From Pseudomonas arsenicoxydans (GTDB lineage Bacteria > Pseudomonadota > Gammaproteobacteria > Pseudomonadales > Pseudomonadaceae), in assembly GCF_900103875.1 (NCBI RefSeq), contig NZ_LT629705.1, positions 5,961,001 to 6,025,000 on the forward strand: a stretch of 64,000 nt of DNA, given 5' to 3'. Within the stretch, counting starts at the first letter, position 1. Each line of letters starts with the position of its first letter. Below the pieces are notes generated by a model. That model had not been told where the DNA came from, made no database searches, and saw only the letters and a program-made list of their open reading frames with translations. The position numbers and the translations under genes were made by a program. This document shows, piece by piece, positions 41,911-51,230 of this stretch.

Positions 41911-41929
41911 AGACAGCGCTACCTTAGTG
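41911..41929. promoter_or_regulatory. GntR operator candidate in front of gntR
   Basis: AGACAGCGCTACCTTAGTG; its reverse CACTAAGGTAGCGCTGTCT fits the AC-N-AAG-N-TAGCGCT pattern that I recall for P. aeruginosa GntR. It ends 28 bp before the gntR start, which suits autorepression. Confidence 0.85.
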
Positions 41930-41957
41930 CCTCGAATTTTGTTTGGCAAGCCGTCCG

Positions 41958-42989
41958 ATGATCTCTCCTAAAAACGATAAAAATACGCGCACCACTGGCC
42001 GCCCGACCTTGAACGAAGTCGCACGCCTGGCCGGTGTCAGCCCGATCACCGCCTCCCGCGCCTTGCGCGGTGTCAGCACGGTGGCCACCGAACTGGTGGA
42101 AAAAGTGCAGAAAGCGGCGCTTGAACTCAACTACGTGGTCAACCCTGCGGCCCGGGCGTTAGCCTCGGCCCAGAGCCATTCGGTGGTGGTTCTGGTGCCG
42201 TCGCTGTCCAACTTGCTGTTCATTGATACGCTGGAAGCCATTCATCAGGTTTTGCGCCCCAAGGGCTTCGAAGTGCTGATCGGCAACTTCCATTACTCGC
42301 GCGATGAAGAAGAAAACCTGCTGCGCAATTACATGGCGTATCAGCCGCGCGGTTTGCTGCTGACCGGTTTCGACCGCACTGAAAGTTCTCGGCGGATGAT
42401 CGAGGCGAGCAACATCCCGTGCGTGTACATGATGGAACTGGACAGTGCGGCAGGCGTGAACTGTGTGGGCTTTTCGCAACTCGCCGCCGGCGAAACGGCA
42501 GCCGAGCATTTGCTGTCCCGTGGGCGCAAACGCCTGGCCTACATCGGCGCGCAGCTGGACCAACGCACGTTGTTGCGTGGCGAAGGTTTCCGCAAGGCGC
42601 TGCAAAAGGCCGGCTTGTATGACCCGGATCTGGAAATACTGACACCGCGCGCCTCCTCCGTCGGTCTGGGTGGCGAACTGTTCCTGCAACTGATCGCCAG
42701 TCATCCGGATGTCGATGCGATCTTCTTCGGCAACGACGACCTGGCGCAGGGCGCGCTCCTGGAAGCCATGCGCTGCGGGATCAAAATCCCCGAGCAAGTG
42801 GCCATCCTCGGTTTCAACGACCTGCCCGCCTCGGCGCACATGGTCCCGCGCCTGAGCAGTATCAGCACGCCGCGCGAGGCCATTGGCCGCCGTTCGGCGG
42901 AGTTGATGTTGACGCTGCTGGCCGGCAATTCGGTGGCAAAACCGGTGCAGGACATGGGGTTTGAGTTGAAGGTGCGCGAGAGCACCTGA
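41958..42989 (+). CDS. gntR: LacI-family gluconate repressor GntR
   Basis: 343 aa from ATG 41958; an in-frame TTG at 41943 would add five residues. LacI HTH: PTLNEVARLAGVSPITASRA then LRGVSTVATELVEKVQ, with the hinge helix NPAARALASAQS. The periplasmic-binding-like core has YQPRGLLLTGFDRTESSRRM and FFGNDDLAQGALLEAMRCGI. The context (gntK, gntP, three matched operators) supports derepression by gluconate or 6-phosphogluconate. Confidence 0.93.
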   Translation: MISPKNDKNTRTTGRPTLNEVARLAGVSPITASRALRGVSTVATELVEKVQKAALELNYVVNPAARALASAQSHSVVVLVPSLSNLLFIDTLEAIHQVLRPKGFEVLIGNFHYSRDEEENLLRNYMAYQPRGLLLTGFDRTESSRRMIEASNIPCVYMMELDSAAGVNCVGFSQLAAGETAAEHLLSRGRKRLAYIGAQLDQRTLLRGEGFRKALQKAGLYDPDLEILTPRASSVGLGGELFLQLIASHPDVDAIFFGNDDLAQGALLEAMRCGIKIPEQVAILGFNDLPASAHMVPRLSSISTPREAIGRRSAELMLTLLAGNSVAKPVQDMGFELKVREST

Positions 42990-42993
42990 CCAA

Positions 42994-43013
42994 TGGGAGC
43001 GAGCTTGCTCCCA
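42994..43013. repeat. Short hairpin derived from the GTGGGAGC repeat family
   Basis: TGGGAGC-GAGCTT-GCTCCCA, a 7-bp stem 5 bp beyond the gntR stop, related to the outer part of the REP family. It may serve as a transcription end. Confidence 0.6.
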
Positions 43014-43181
43014 CTGTGAATTGCCGCATGCTTGAACGGCCCATCGTTCGAGCAGCGGGATTTCAACTAATCTTGATAGTGCTCCCGTGCATCTGTGCTC
43101 AGCGCGCATCGGCGCAATACAATCCTGCTTGAAAATGTCTGTTAGATTCCTGAAGCGTCGAATCGCTAACGGAGTAGCTCA

Positions 43182-43814
43182 ATGGAACATGCACTGAAAA
43201 TTCTGGGTAAAGCCTCCTCCATCAACGTCAGAAAAGTTCTGTGGACGTGTGAGGAACTGGGCGTTCCCTACGAACGAGAAGACTGGGGCGGCGGTTATGC
43301 GTCGACCCATACGGCGGAGTTTCTCAGGCTCAATCCCAATGCCCAGGTCCCGGTGATCATCGATGAGGCGGGTGTGCTGTGGGAGTCGAATACCATCTGC
43401 CGCTATCTGGCCGGCAAACACCACAACACCGACTTGCTGCCGCACGAACCGGCGGCACGCGCTCGGGTTGAGCAGTGGATGGATTGGCAAGCCACTGAAC
43501 TCAACAGTTCCTGGAGCTATGCGTTCACGGCACTGGTTCGCAAAGACCCTGAGTTCCAGGACCCGCACCACATCGCCGCCGGCGTACGCGGCTGGAACCA
43601 GAAGATGGGCATCCTCGAGCATCAGCTCGCGACCACCAAAGCCTATGTCGCCGGACCACGCTTCACCCTCGCCGACATCGTCATCGGCTTGTCCGTCAAC
43701 CGCTGGCTGATGACGCCGATGGAGCGCCCCGACTACCCGGCCATCGATGAGTATTTTCAACGATTGGCCCAACGTCCCGGTTTCCTGAAATACGGCTGCA
43801 ACGGCTTGCCTTGA
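43182..43814 (+). CDS. Glutathione S-transferase
   Basis: 210 aa. N-terminal thioredoxin fold: LKILGKASSINVRKVLWTCE with Ser13/Ser14 as possible catalytic residues, NPNAQVPVIIDEAG with the cis-Pro, and WESNTICRYLA with the glutathione-binding E-S. C-terminal helical domain: YVAGPRFTLADIVIGLSVNR (N-capping box with Asp). It conjugates glutathione to electrophiles; the substrate is unknown. Confidence 0.92.
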   Translation: MEHALKILGKASSINVRKVLWTCEELGVPYEREDWGGGYASTHTAEFLRLNPNAQVPVIIDEAGVLWESNTICRYLAGKHHNTDLLPHEPAARARVEQWMDWQATELNSSWSYAFTALVRKDPEFQDPHHIAAGVRGWNQKMGILEHQLATTKAYVAGPRFTLADIVIGLSVNRWLMTPMERPDYPAIDEYFQRLAQRPGFLKYGCNGLP

Positions 43815-43944
43815 GCGGCTCCTGCGCTACAAATCGCTAAAAACCAAACATCCTCTGCAATAACCGGGCGAATCTCGGTGCAAAGTCGCCGAGATTCACA
43901 ACCATTGATTCCGATAGCAGGCTAAGCTTCTCCATCAACAAGAA

Positions 43945-45381
43945 ATGGACAAGCCCATGACTGCGCATACCCCAGCCGTCGCTCAAACAGACGGCATCGA
44001 CCCCGTTCGCGCCGCGCAGATTTCTGCTCGCATCGACCGGCTTCCCGCCGTCGCGACCCTCTGGCGCCTGGTGGCGCTGCTTTCGATCGGTGGTTTTTTC
44101 GAACTCTACGACCTGTTCCAGACGGCCTACATCAGCCCAGGCCTGATCCGCGACGGCATCTTCGCCACTGGCAGTCAGGGCGTGTTCGGTTTCTCTGATC
44201 AGGCAGCCTTCGCCTCGGCGACGTTTCTCGGGCTGTTCCTTGGCGCGAGTTTGCTGAGCCCGCTGGCCGACCGTTTTGGACGTCGCGCGATTTTCACCTT
44301 CGCGCTGATCTGGTACACCGTCGCGACGGTGGCGATGGGCGTTCAGAGTTCGGCGCTGGGCATTATCTGCATGCGATTTCTGGTGGGCATCGGGCTGGGT
44401 ATCGAGCTGGTAACCATCGATGCTTACCTCTCGGAACTGGTGCCAAAACGCATGCGCAGCTCGGCGTTTGCCTTCGCCTTTTTCGTACAGTTTCTGTCGG
44501 TGCCGGCGGTGGCGTTGATGTCGTGGTGGCTGGTGCCGCAGGCGCCGTTCGGTGTGTCTGGCTGGCGCTGGGTGGTGTTGGCGAGTGCGGTGTTTGCGCT
44601 GTTCATCTGGTGGCTGCGTTCACGGTTGCCGGAGTCGCCGCGCTGGCTGGCGCAGCATGGCCGGTTCGACGAGGCCAGCGCCATTGTCGATGGCATCGAA
44701 GCGCGCTGTGTGAAAGATCAGGGCAAGCCACTGGACGAGCCGGAACTGGCCGCCGTGGACATTCAAGGCCCTGGCCGTTTCGCTGACATCTGGCAGCCAC
44801 CCTATCGTCGTCGGGCACTGATGCTGATTGTCTTCCACGTGTTCCAGGCCATCGGTTTCTTCGGCTTCGGCAACTGGCTGCCGGCGCTGCTTTCCGGTCA
44901 GGGCGTGAGTGTCACGCACAGCTTGATGTACGCCTTCATCATCACCCTCGCCTACCCGCTCGGGCCGCTGCTGTTTGTGAAGTTTGCCAACCGTTTCGAG
45001 AACAAGTGGCAGATCGTCGGTTCGGCGCTCGGTGCAATGACCTTCGGTACGCTGTTCGCGATGCAAACCAGTGCCTTCGGCCTGATCTTCTGCGGGGTGA
45101 TGATCACCTTCTGCAACGCCTGGCTGAGCTTCAGTTATCACTCTTATCAAAGTGAATTGTTCCCCACCAACATCCGCGCCCGTGCCGTGGGGTTCTGTTA
45201 TTCGTTCAGCCGATTGTCGACGGTGTTCAGCAGTTTGCTGATCGGGATTTTCCTCGAGCACTTCGGCACGCCGGGCGTGTTGGCCTTCATTGTCGCCAGC
45301 ATGCTGATCGTGATGTTGACCATCGGCTGGTTTGGCCCGCGCACCCGCAACCTGGCGCTGGAAAACATCGCGCACCGCTGA
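43945..45381 (+). CDS. MFS transporter, sugar/aromatic-acid porter type
   Basis: 478 aa. A second ATG at 43957 is a possible start. 12 membrane segments; MFS signatures LADRFGRRAIFTFALIWYTV after TM2 and ELVPKRMRSSAFAFAFFVQF after TM4-TM5, LRSRLPESPRWLAQHGRFDE at the central loop and ELFPTNIRARAVGFCYSFSR in the second half. The E-S-P-R-W-L motif places it near the sugar porter and NiaP-like branch. The substrate is unknown; there is no linked catabolic gene. Confidence 0.88.
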   Translation: MDKPMTAHTPAVAQTDGIDPVRAAQISARIDRLPAVATLWRLVALLSIGGFFELYDLFQTAYISPGLIRDGIFATGSQGVFGFSDQAAFASATFLGLFLGASLLSPLADRFGRRAIFTFALIWYTVATVAMGVQSSALGIICMRFLVGIGLGIELVTIDAYLSELVPKRMRSSAFAFAFFVQFLSVPAVALMSWWLVPQAPFGVSGWRWVVLASAVFALFIWWLRSRLPESPRWLAQHGRFDEASAIVDGIEARCVKDQGKPLDEPELAAVDIQGPGRFADIWQPPYRRRALMLIVFHVFQAIGFFGFGNWLPALLSGQGVSVTHSLMYAFIITLAYPLGPLLFVKFANRFENKWQIVGSALGAMTFGTLFAMQTSAFGLIFCGVMITFCNAWLSFSYHSYQSELFPTNIRARAVGFCYSFSRLSTVFSSLLIGIFLEHFGTPGVLAFIVASMLIVMLTIGWFGPRTRNLALENIAHR

Positions 45382-45535
45382 GACGTCGGCGGTCGATGGC
45401 TGCCGCCCAGCGGCAAACGTTGACCGCCCTCACCGCGCACCCTGTCCCTCCAAGCCCCGTAAACACGGGCCCGGGATAACGGCATGCTAATTGCTCCCGT
45501 CCACAGGTCAGTCATTACCTGCAGGTTTATCCATC

Positions 45536-46093
45536 ATGTTTGTCAGTACAAAACAAACGCAGATCATTCCCCTGTCCAAGCAGCTCGGCAAAGACCCGGC
45601 GGCCGACGTTGCGGCCGGGTTGCAGAGCGGCGTTCAGAACTCGATGTTTCAGGCCTTTCAAAACAATGTGCAGGCGCAGGTTCAGTCGTCCGCCACCGGA
45701 CAGGCCACCCAGCAAGTCAGCGAGGCCGGCAAAATCAGCGACAACGTCAATGAAGCGTTCGCCAAAACCCGAGTAGCACTGCAAGCCGCCGACTCTGCCA
45801 AGCTGCCAGCCGATGCTCAATCGAAGGTCACTGACAGCACGGCCATGGCCGACTTCAAGGACTACATGAGCAAGTCGCCGGAACAGCGTATACACGACAG
45901 CATCCTGAAAGAGATGGGCATCACCGAAGAAGACCTCAAAGCCATGCCGCCAGAAAAACAACTGGCCATTGGCAAGGAAATCGCCCAGCGCATGGAAGAC
46001 AAGATGAAACTGGCGTCGACCGCGAAAGCTGGCGACAGCAGCACCGCAAAAGACACGCCCCAGGTGGTCGACAAATTCCTTGCTTCACTTTGA
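45536..46093 (+). CDS. Protein of unknown function, helical, Ala/Gln-rich
   Basis: 185 aa from ATG 45536; the frame extends to 45491 without a better start. No signal peptide or membrane helix. N-terminal half QSGVQNSMFQAFQNNVQAQV is amphipathic and Gln-rich; the C-terminal half has FKDYMSKSPEQRIHDSILKE then MGITEEDLKAMPPEKQLAIG, a recognisable compact helical unit ending in KEIAQRMEDKMK. Codon use fits the core genome. Function unknown. Confidence 0.65.
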   Translation: MFVSTKQTQIIPLSKQLGKDPAADVAAGLQSGVQNSMFQAFQNNVQAQVQSSATGQATQQVSEAGKISDNVNEAFAKTRVALQAADSAKLPADAQSKVTDSTAMADFKDYMSKSPEQRIHDSILKEMGITEEDLKAMPPEKQLAIGKEIAQRMEDKMKLASTAKAGDSSTAKDTPQVVDKFLASL

Positions 46094-46110
46094 AGACACA
46101 GGGACTTTTT

Positions 46111-46136
46111 GTAGGAGCCGGCCGCTCGGCTCCTAC
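46111..46136. repeat. Short hairpin GTAGGAGCC..GGCTCCTAC
   Basis: A 9-bp perfect stem between convergent genes, sharing the GTAGGAGC edge of the REP family. It is possibly a minimal REP or a transcription stop for both neighbours. Confidence 0.6.
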
Positions 46137-46153
46137 GAAGGCATTGCCGCGAC

Positions 46154-47473
46154 TCAGTTGATCTGCAACGTCGAATTAAACTGACTGATCGCATCCACCA
46201 CATGCCGCGAGCCCTGCTGAATTTCTAGAATCACCTCGCCCGCCTCGTTCGCCAGTTCCACCCCCAGACCGGTTCGGCTCAAGCTCGATTGCATGCTCGT
46301 CACGGCGCTCATCGATAAATCGTGGTTCTTGCGCACCACGTCGACAATCTCCACCGTTGCCTGACTCGTTCGTGCAGCAAGGCTGCGAACTTCGTCGGCC
46401 ACCACGGCAAACCCGCGTCCGTGGTCGCCAGCCCGCGCGGCTTCGATGGCCGCATTGAGAGCCAGCAAGTTAGTTTGGTCGGCAATGCCGCGAATGGTCT
46501 GGACGATGGTGCCGATGATGTCGGACTGCTTGCTGACTGCATCGATGCTCTGCGCCGCTTCATTCAAGTCCCGGGAAATGTCCTGGATGATCTGCACGGT
46601 TTGCTGCACCACTTGAGACCCCTTCTGCGCGCAGGCGTCGTTTTGCACCGAGGTGCTGTGGGCCGACTCCGCCGCGGTTTGCAACGTCGTCACTTGCTGG
46701 GTGATGTCGCTGGCAAACTTCACCACTTTGTACAGACGGCCCTTGGCATCGAACAACGGGTTGTAAGAGGCCTCGAGGAACACCGTATGCCCGTGCTTGT
46801 CTTTACGCTCGAAACGGTGCGAGTGATATTCACCGCGATTGAGAGAAGCCCAAAACGCCTTGTACGCCTGCGACTCGGATTCTGCGCGGTGGCAAAACAG
46901 GCTGTGATGCTGGCCGATCACTTCGTTGAGCGAGTAATGCATCGTCTTCAGGAAGTTGTCGTTGGCGGTAATGACTTTGCCTTCGGGGGTGAACTCGATC
47001 ACCGCCATGGAACGGCCAATCGCGGCGAGCATGCTTTCTTCTTCGTGTTCCTTGTAAACCCTGTCGGAAATATCCGTAGCGACTTTGATCACGCTTTTAA
47101 CCTGGCGATCGGCGCCGAACACCGGCATGTAACTGGCCTCAAGCCAAACTTCCTTGCCTTTCTTGTTCAACCGTAAAAACGTACCGCCGACGGGTTCGCC
47201 ACGGGCCAGGTCTCGCCACAACTTTGCGTATTCCTCACTGCGGTAAAACGCTTCTTCGCAAAAGATACGGTGATGTTTGCCACGAACTTCTTCGGCGCTG
47301 TAACCCATGGCCCGGCAAAAGTTATCGTTGGCATCGAGCACGATGCCCTCCGGGGTGAACTCAATCATGGCCATCGAGCGGCTGACCGCTGCCAACTTCG
47401 CATTGGCTTCGCTCAGCGCGCAACTGAATCGCTGGATTTCCTGCAGGTCAGCTTTGTGATGTAGGTTAAACAT
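46154..47473 (-). CDS. Soluble PAS-PAS chemoreceptor-like protein (BdlA type)
   Basis: 439 aa with no membrane helix. Two PAS domains in tandem, each with the same opening and heme/flavin-pocket style ([20 protein letters not shown] and [28 protein letters not shown] and GQHHSLFC). They are followed by a short MCP signalling domain with tip [20 protein letters not shown] and [20 protein letters not shown]. Domain order and size match BdlA, a cytoplasmic redox/nutrient sensor for biofilm dispersal in P. aeruginosa. No methylation helices of full length are seen. Confidence 0.92.
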   Translation of the reverse strand: MFNLHHKADLQEIQRFSCALSEANAKLAAVSRSMAMIEFTPEGIVLDANDNFCRAMGYSAEEVRGKHHRIFCEEAFYRSEEYAKLWRDLARGEPVGGTFLRLNKKGKEVWLEASYMPVFGADRQVKSVIKVATDISDRVYKEHEEESMLAAIGRSMAVIEFTPEGKVITANDNFLKTMHYSLNEVIGQHHSLFCHRAESESQAYKAFWASLNRGEYHSHRFERKDKHGHTVFLEASYNPLFDAKGRLYKVVKFASDITQQVTTLQTAAESAHSTSVQNDACAQKGSQVVQQTVQIIQDISRDLNEAAQSIDAVSKQSDIIGTIVQTIRGIADQTNLLALNAAIEAARAGDHGRGFAVVADEVRSLAARTSQATVEIVDVVRKNHDLSMSAVTSMQSSLSRTGLGVELANEAGEVILEIQQGSRHVVDAISQFNSTLQIN

Positions 47474-47832
47474 GGTCGTATCACCTTCTGCGCGTTCTTT
47501 TGATTGATGAAAGTCCTTCGGTCTTTCAGCGGATCTACCAAATCGTTCTTTGGAACAGGCACACGCGTTCCTCCACGGGAGGAAAAGTCAGGTGATCAAT
47601 GATGTTCAATCGGAGAGTCCATGCAGCAGCGCTCTCATCAAGACATCCTTCTCTTGATAGCCCGGGACCAGGCCAGCCCTAACGGTTTCATCGGTAATTC
47701 CCTTTAGCGCACCGCTCCTAGTTGTTCTGTGTGGTGCCGTGGGTTGCGCACGTTTGCGGAGTTTTTAGCTGTCGACAGCGACATAGTCAGTTACAAGTCA
47801 GCTTAGACAGGCGCAGAGAAGGCGCAAGGCCA
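47474..47832. other. Intergenic gap of about 360 bases
   Basis: No gene is supported. It holds the 5' leader of the BdlA-like gene and a small hairpin (CCTCC-ACG-GGAGG near 47571-47583). A GTGGTGCC...TTGCG string near 47731 resembles a sigma-54 site but has the wrong spacing. The rest shows nothing I recognise. Confidence 0.4.
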
Positions 47833-48729
47833 CTAGTCAGCCAGTGTTGAGGACAAAATCGGTTCAGCCAGCATGTTCAGCAATGCCTGGACGGCGGCGG
47901 AAGGTTCCCGGGTCGGCGTGATCACCAAGGCAAACTCGCGCTCGATACGCGGATGAACTGGCAACACACGCAGGCCCTGGCGATGCGTCGGCAGCGTTAA
48001 CTCGGGCACCAGCGTCACGCCGATGTTTTCCCGCACCAGCGTGAACGCGCTGCTCCAATCCCGAACTTCGACCCGAACGTCACGTAGCTGCAATCCGGCA
48101 TCTGCGGCCAGGCTGCGAGCATTGGTTGAACAACCGCCCGTGGCCAATACGAAAGGTTCCTGCGCCAACTCCGCGAGGGTAATGCCGGCCTCATTCGAAC
48201 GGCGCGCCAAAGGATGACCGCCCGGCACGACGGCCATCCAGGCATCACGTCCCAAATGACTGGCGTTACGCTCGGGGGGCGGGTTCAACACCACGCCGAC
48301 ATCCACCAGCCCGGCGTCGAGCAGTGCTTCGACTTCATCGTCGCTGACCTCAAGTGCCACCACTTCAATGCCGGGATAGAGCCGTTTGAACTGGCGCAAC
48401 AGTGGCGGCAGGAACGTGGCCAGCACCATCGGGAAACTGGCCAGGCGAATCGTGCCGCGTTGAATGCCTTTGGCGGCATCGACGCTGCTGCGAATATTTT
48501 CCAGGGCGCCAAGCATGGTTCGCGCGTGTTCGATCACAGGCAAGCCGATGGCTGTCGGCAACGTTTGGCGATTCTCCCGATTGAACAGTTGAACGCCCAA
48601 TGTTTCTTCAATCAAGGCCAACGCCTGGCTCGCTCCTGACTGGGTCATGCCAACGCGCTCGGCGGCCCGAGTAATGTTGCCGGTATCGGCCACCGCCACC
48701 ACCATTCGCCAATGCGTCAGATTCATCAT
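47833..48729 (-). CDS. LysR family transcriptional regulator (divergent from GST)
   Basis: 298 aa from ATG 48729, with AAGGAAAG eight bases upstream. HTH: RMVVAVADTGNITRAAERVG then MTQSGASQALALIEETLGVQ. Effector domain: GTIRLASFPMVLATFLPPLL, DVGVVLNPPPERNASHLGR and NIGVTLVPELTLP. It is 99 bp from the divergent glutathione S-transferase and probably controls it; the gap contains a repeated ATGGCAGT. Confidence 0.9.
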   Translation of the reverse strand: MMNLTHWRMVVAVADTGNITRAAERVGMTQSGASQALALIEETLGVQLFNRENRQTLPTAIGLPVIEHARTMLGALENIRSSVDAAKGIQRGTIRLASFPMVLATFLPPLLRQFKRLYPGIEVVALEVSDDEVEALLDAGLVDVGVVLNPPPERNASHLGRDAWMAVVPGGHPLARRSNEAGITLAELAQEPFVLATGGCSTNARSLAADAGLQLRDVRVEVRDWSSAFTLVRENIGVTLVPELTLPTHRQGLRVLPVHPRIEREFALVITPTREPSAAVQALLNMLAEPILSSTLAD

Positions 48730-48828
48730 GGCAGTAGCTTTCCTTATGGCAGTGTTCTGAAAGAGTAATTTTACCGAGGGCACCGCGCACTATGACACTG
48801 GCGTAAATCCCCAACCAGAGTCCTCCCG

Positions 48829-49431
48829 ATGAAGTTGTATTACGCCCCCAAAGCCTGCTCGCTGGCGCCGCACATTGTGCTGCGTGAACTGGATCTGCCA
48901 TTCCAACTGATCCGCGTTGATAACCGCACCAAAAAGACGGTTGAGGGCGATGACTTCCTCGCGATCAATCCAAAGGGTTACGTCGCGGCGTTGCAGCTGG
49001 ATAACGGCGACGTGCTGACCGAAGGTCCGGCGATCCTGCAATACCTGGCAGACCTGCGACCGGACGCGAACCTGGCGCCGGCGAACGGGACGTTCCAGCG
49101 GGTGCGATTACAAGAATGCTTGAACTTCGTCTCGACAGAGATTCATGGCGGGCTGGGCTGGCTGTTCAATTCGCAGTTTCCGGAGGCGGTAAAAGCGCTG
49201 ATCAAAGAGAAGCTGTTCAAGCGATTGACAGTGTTGAACGAAACGCTGGAGCGGCAAGATTATTTGCTGGCAGGTGGGTTCGGCATCGCCGATGCGTATC
49301 TGTTTACGGTGCTGCGCTGGGCACCACTGTTTGCGATTGATATGAATCAGTGGCCGGCGTTGGTGCGGTTTCAGGCCAGCATTGAGCAGCGGCCGGCAGT
49401 GAAAGCGGCGTTGGCTGCGGAGTTGGTGTAG
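48829..49431 (+). CDS. Glutathione S-transferase, beta class (GstA-like)
   Basis: 200 aa. Beta-class features: MKLYYAPKACSLAPHIVLRE with the catalytic Cys10, AINPKGYVAALQLDNGDVLTEGPAIL with the E-G-P-A-I glutathione-binding motif, and YLLAGGFGIADAYLFTVLRW in the C-terminal domain. It likely detoxifies electrophiles or works in a redox step. It is divergent from a LysR regulator. Confidence 0.93.
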   Translation: MKLYYAPKACSLAPHIVLRELDLPFQLIRVDNRTKKTVEGDDFLAINPKGYVAALQLDNGDVLTEGPAILQYLADLRPDANLAPANGTFQRVRLQECLNFVSTEIHGGLGWLFNSQFPEAVKALIKEKLFKRLTVLNETLERQDYLLAGGFGIADAYLFTVLRWAPLFAIDMNQWPALVRFQASIEQRPAVKAALAAELV

Positions 49432-49439
49432 GCCGCCGC

Positions 49440-49525
49440 ACCGCCGCTCCCACACGGGATCTGAGGCTTACACACATTTTGTGCGCTCAGCAGATCCAAT
49501 GTGGGAGCGAACCTGCTCGCGAATA
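49440..49525. repeat. Degenerate REP pair, GTGGGAGC family
   Basis: CCGCTCCCACACGGGATC at the left and GATCCAATGTGGGAGCGAAC at the right form imperfect inverse arms around an AT-containing spacer, between the convergent GST and substrate-binding protein genes. Confidence 0.7.
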
Positions 49526-49560
49526 CAGTCGCTCATGCCGCGCAAGAACATCAGGAAAAA

Positions 49561-50574
49561 CTACAGACTCGCACTCACCTTGCTCGCCACGTCCCCCGGC
49601 ACCCAGCCCTTCCAGATCTGCGGCTGATCACGCAAAAACGCCTCGGCGACTTGACGCGGTTGCTGGCGTTTTTCGCTCATCTGGCCCAGCGTCTGGTTGA
49701 GCAACTCGATCGGAAAGTCGACTTTTTCGAAGAACGCCACCAGGTCCGGGTACTGCGCCTTGAACGGTGCGGACACACCAATGGCCAGGCTCGCCGGCAT
49801 GGAACGGGTGCCCTTGGGGTTGGGGTTGTTGGCATCGGCCAGGGTCTTCCACGCCTTGGCGTCAAAGGCCGGCTCTTCGAGTTTCACCAGTTTGAAGCGC
49901 CCCAGCAGCGGCGTCGGCGACCAGTAGTAGAACAACACCGGTTTGCCACGGCGGATCGATGATGCGACCTCGGCGTCCAGCGCCGCGCCAGAGCCTGTAC
50001 GGAAGTTGACGTAACTGGCGGTCAGGTCGTAGGCCTTGAGTTTCTGGCTGTTGACGATCTCCGAGGTCCAACCGGTCGGGCTGTTGAGGAAGCGTCCGCG
50101 GCTAGGGTCTTCGGGATCGCGGAACACGTCCTTGTAGCGGGCCAGGTCGGCGACGGATTTCAGTTCCGGGGCCAGGGGTTTGATGCCGCGCTCCGGGTCG
50201 CCCTTGATCACGTATTCCGGCACCCACCAACCCTCTGTGGCGCCTTTGACCGTGTCACCCAAACCAAACACTTTGCCCTCGGCGGACGCCTTGACCCACG
50301 CCGGACTGCGCCCGGCCCACTCTTCGCCGATCACCTGGATGTCGTTCTTGGCCAGCGCGGCTTCGAGGCTGACGGTGCTGCCCGGTAACGTGTCTGTCGG
50401 GTAGCCATAGCCTTTCTCGACGATCAGACGCAGGATTTCAGTGATCAGGCTGCCGCTTTCCCAAGTGATATCGCCAAAGTGAATCGGCGCGGCTTTTTCA
50501 GCGGCCGGCACGTGGGTTGCGACGAGGCTCAGCGCCAACAGCGAACTGCCAAGCAGGGTTTTGATCGATCTCAT
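49561..50574 (-). CDS. ABC transporter substrate-binding protein, OpuAC/ProX-like
   Basis: 337 aa from ATG 50574, with GGAGG five bases upstream. Signal peptide MRSIKTLLGSSLLALSLVAT then HVPAAEK. Type II binding-protein pattern of glycine-betaine/choline binders: FGDITWESGSLITEILRLIV, LPGSTVSLEAALAKNDIQVI, GEEWAGRSPAW, KGATEGWWVPEYVIKG and PVLFYYWSPTPLL. The aromatic residues (two Trp in EGWWVP, Tyr-Tyr-Trp) suit a quaternary-amine box. Its ATG overlaps the ECF sigma stop by four bases. No permease or ATPase gene is adjacent, so it is an orphan component. Confidence 0.88.
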   Translation of the reverse strand: MRSIKTLLGSSLLALSLVATHVPAAEKAAPIHFGDITWESGSLITEILRLIVEKGYGYPTDTLPGSTVSLEAALAKNDIQVIGEEWAGRSPAWVKASAEGKVFGLGDTVKGATEGWWVPEYVIKGDPERGIKPLAPELKSVADLARYKDVFRDPEDPSRGRFLNSPTGWTSEIVNSQKLKAYDLTASYVNFRTGSGAALDAEVASSIRRGKPVLFYYWSPTPLLGRFKLVKLEEPAFDAKAWKTLADANNPNPKGTRSMPASLAIGVSAPFKAQYPDLVAFFEKVDFPIELLNQTLGQMSEKRQQPRQVAEAFLRDQPQIWKGWVPGDVASKVSASL

Positions 50575-51113
50575 GCGGACCTCCGGGTCAGGGCATTCAA
50601 GGGTTGGTTGGCGCTGTGCCGGTCGCACAGTGCCTGGGAGCGGGTCATGTAGACGCTGACAGAGCGTTGGGAGATGCCCAGCTCGGCGGCGATTTGCGGG
50701 TACGTCAGGCCGTCGACGCGTGACAACAGGAAGGTCGCCCTGACTTTGCCCGGCAAGCGTCCCAGCGTCTGATCGAGGCTCTGCAATGCCTGGCTGAGTT
50801 GCGCCAGTTCCTCTGGCGATTTCACGGATTGGGGGTCGTCGTGTTGCAACTGATCGAGGTGCTGGTGTTCCAGGTTCCGGCGGCGCCAGAGCTGATAGAT
50901 CAACCGGCGGGCGATGGTGGTGAGCAAGGCACGAGGCTCGCGAATCGGTGTCAGGCCTGGGGCTTGCAGCAGTTGCACGAAGGTTTCAGCGGCGATGTCT
51001 TCGACGCTGGGGCTGGCGCCCAGATGCCGACGCAAGTGTGCGCACAGCCAGGAATAATGGGCGCGGAACAAGCCGTCGATGTGGTTACGATGGGATACGT
51101 CGGTGCCGGACAT
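50571..51113 (-). CDS. ECF sigma factor, FecI-like
   Basis: 180 aa. Sigma-2: LFRAHYSWLCAHLRRHLGAS then PSVEDIAAETFVQLLQAP and PRALLTTIARRLIYQLWRRR. Sigma-4: LPGKVRATFLLSRVDGLTYP then QIAAELGISQRSVSVYMTRS. This is the FecI-type iron-starvation layout, but no FecR anti-sigma and no TonB receptor follows. Instead a substrate-binding protein gene overlaps its stop by ATGA. The AT-rich upstream stretch is not a convincing Fur box. Confidence 0.92.
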   Translation of the reverse strand: MSGTDVSHRNHIDGLFRAHYSWLCAHLRRHLGASPSVEDIAAETFVQLLQAPGLTPIREPRALLTTIARRLIYQLWRRRNLEHQHLDQLQHDDPQSVKSPEELAQLSQALQSLDQTLGRLPGKVRATFLLSRVDGLTYPQIAAELGISQRSVSVYMTRSQALCDRHSANQPLNALTRRSA

Positions 51114-51230
51114 AGAGGCTCCAAAGGTTAGGGGTCGCTGAATGTCCGGTGATCCGGTGGCGCGATCCTAGCAAGGAGCCTTATTCTTTAATAATACTTA
51201 AAATGCATTTTTATATTCTATTTTAGAACA

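Noticed and set aside
47725..47750. Sigma-54 promoter-like string
   Set aside because: GG to GC spacing is one base too long and the conserved C after TGG is missing.
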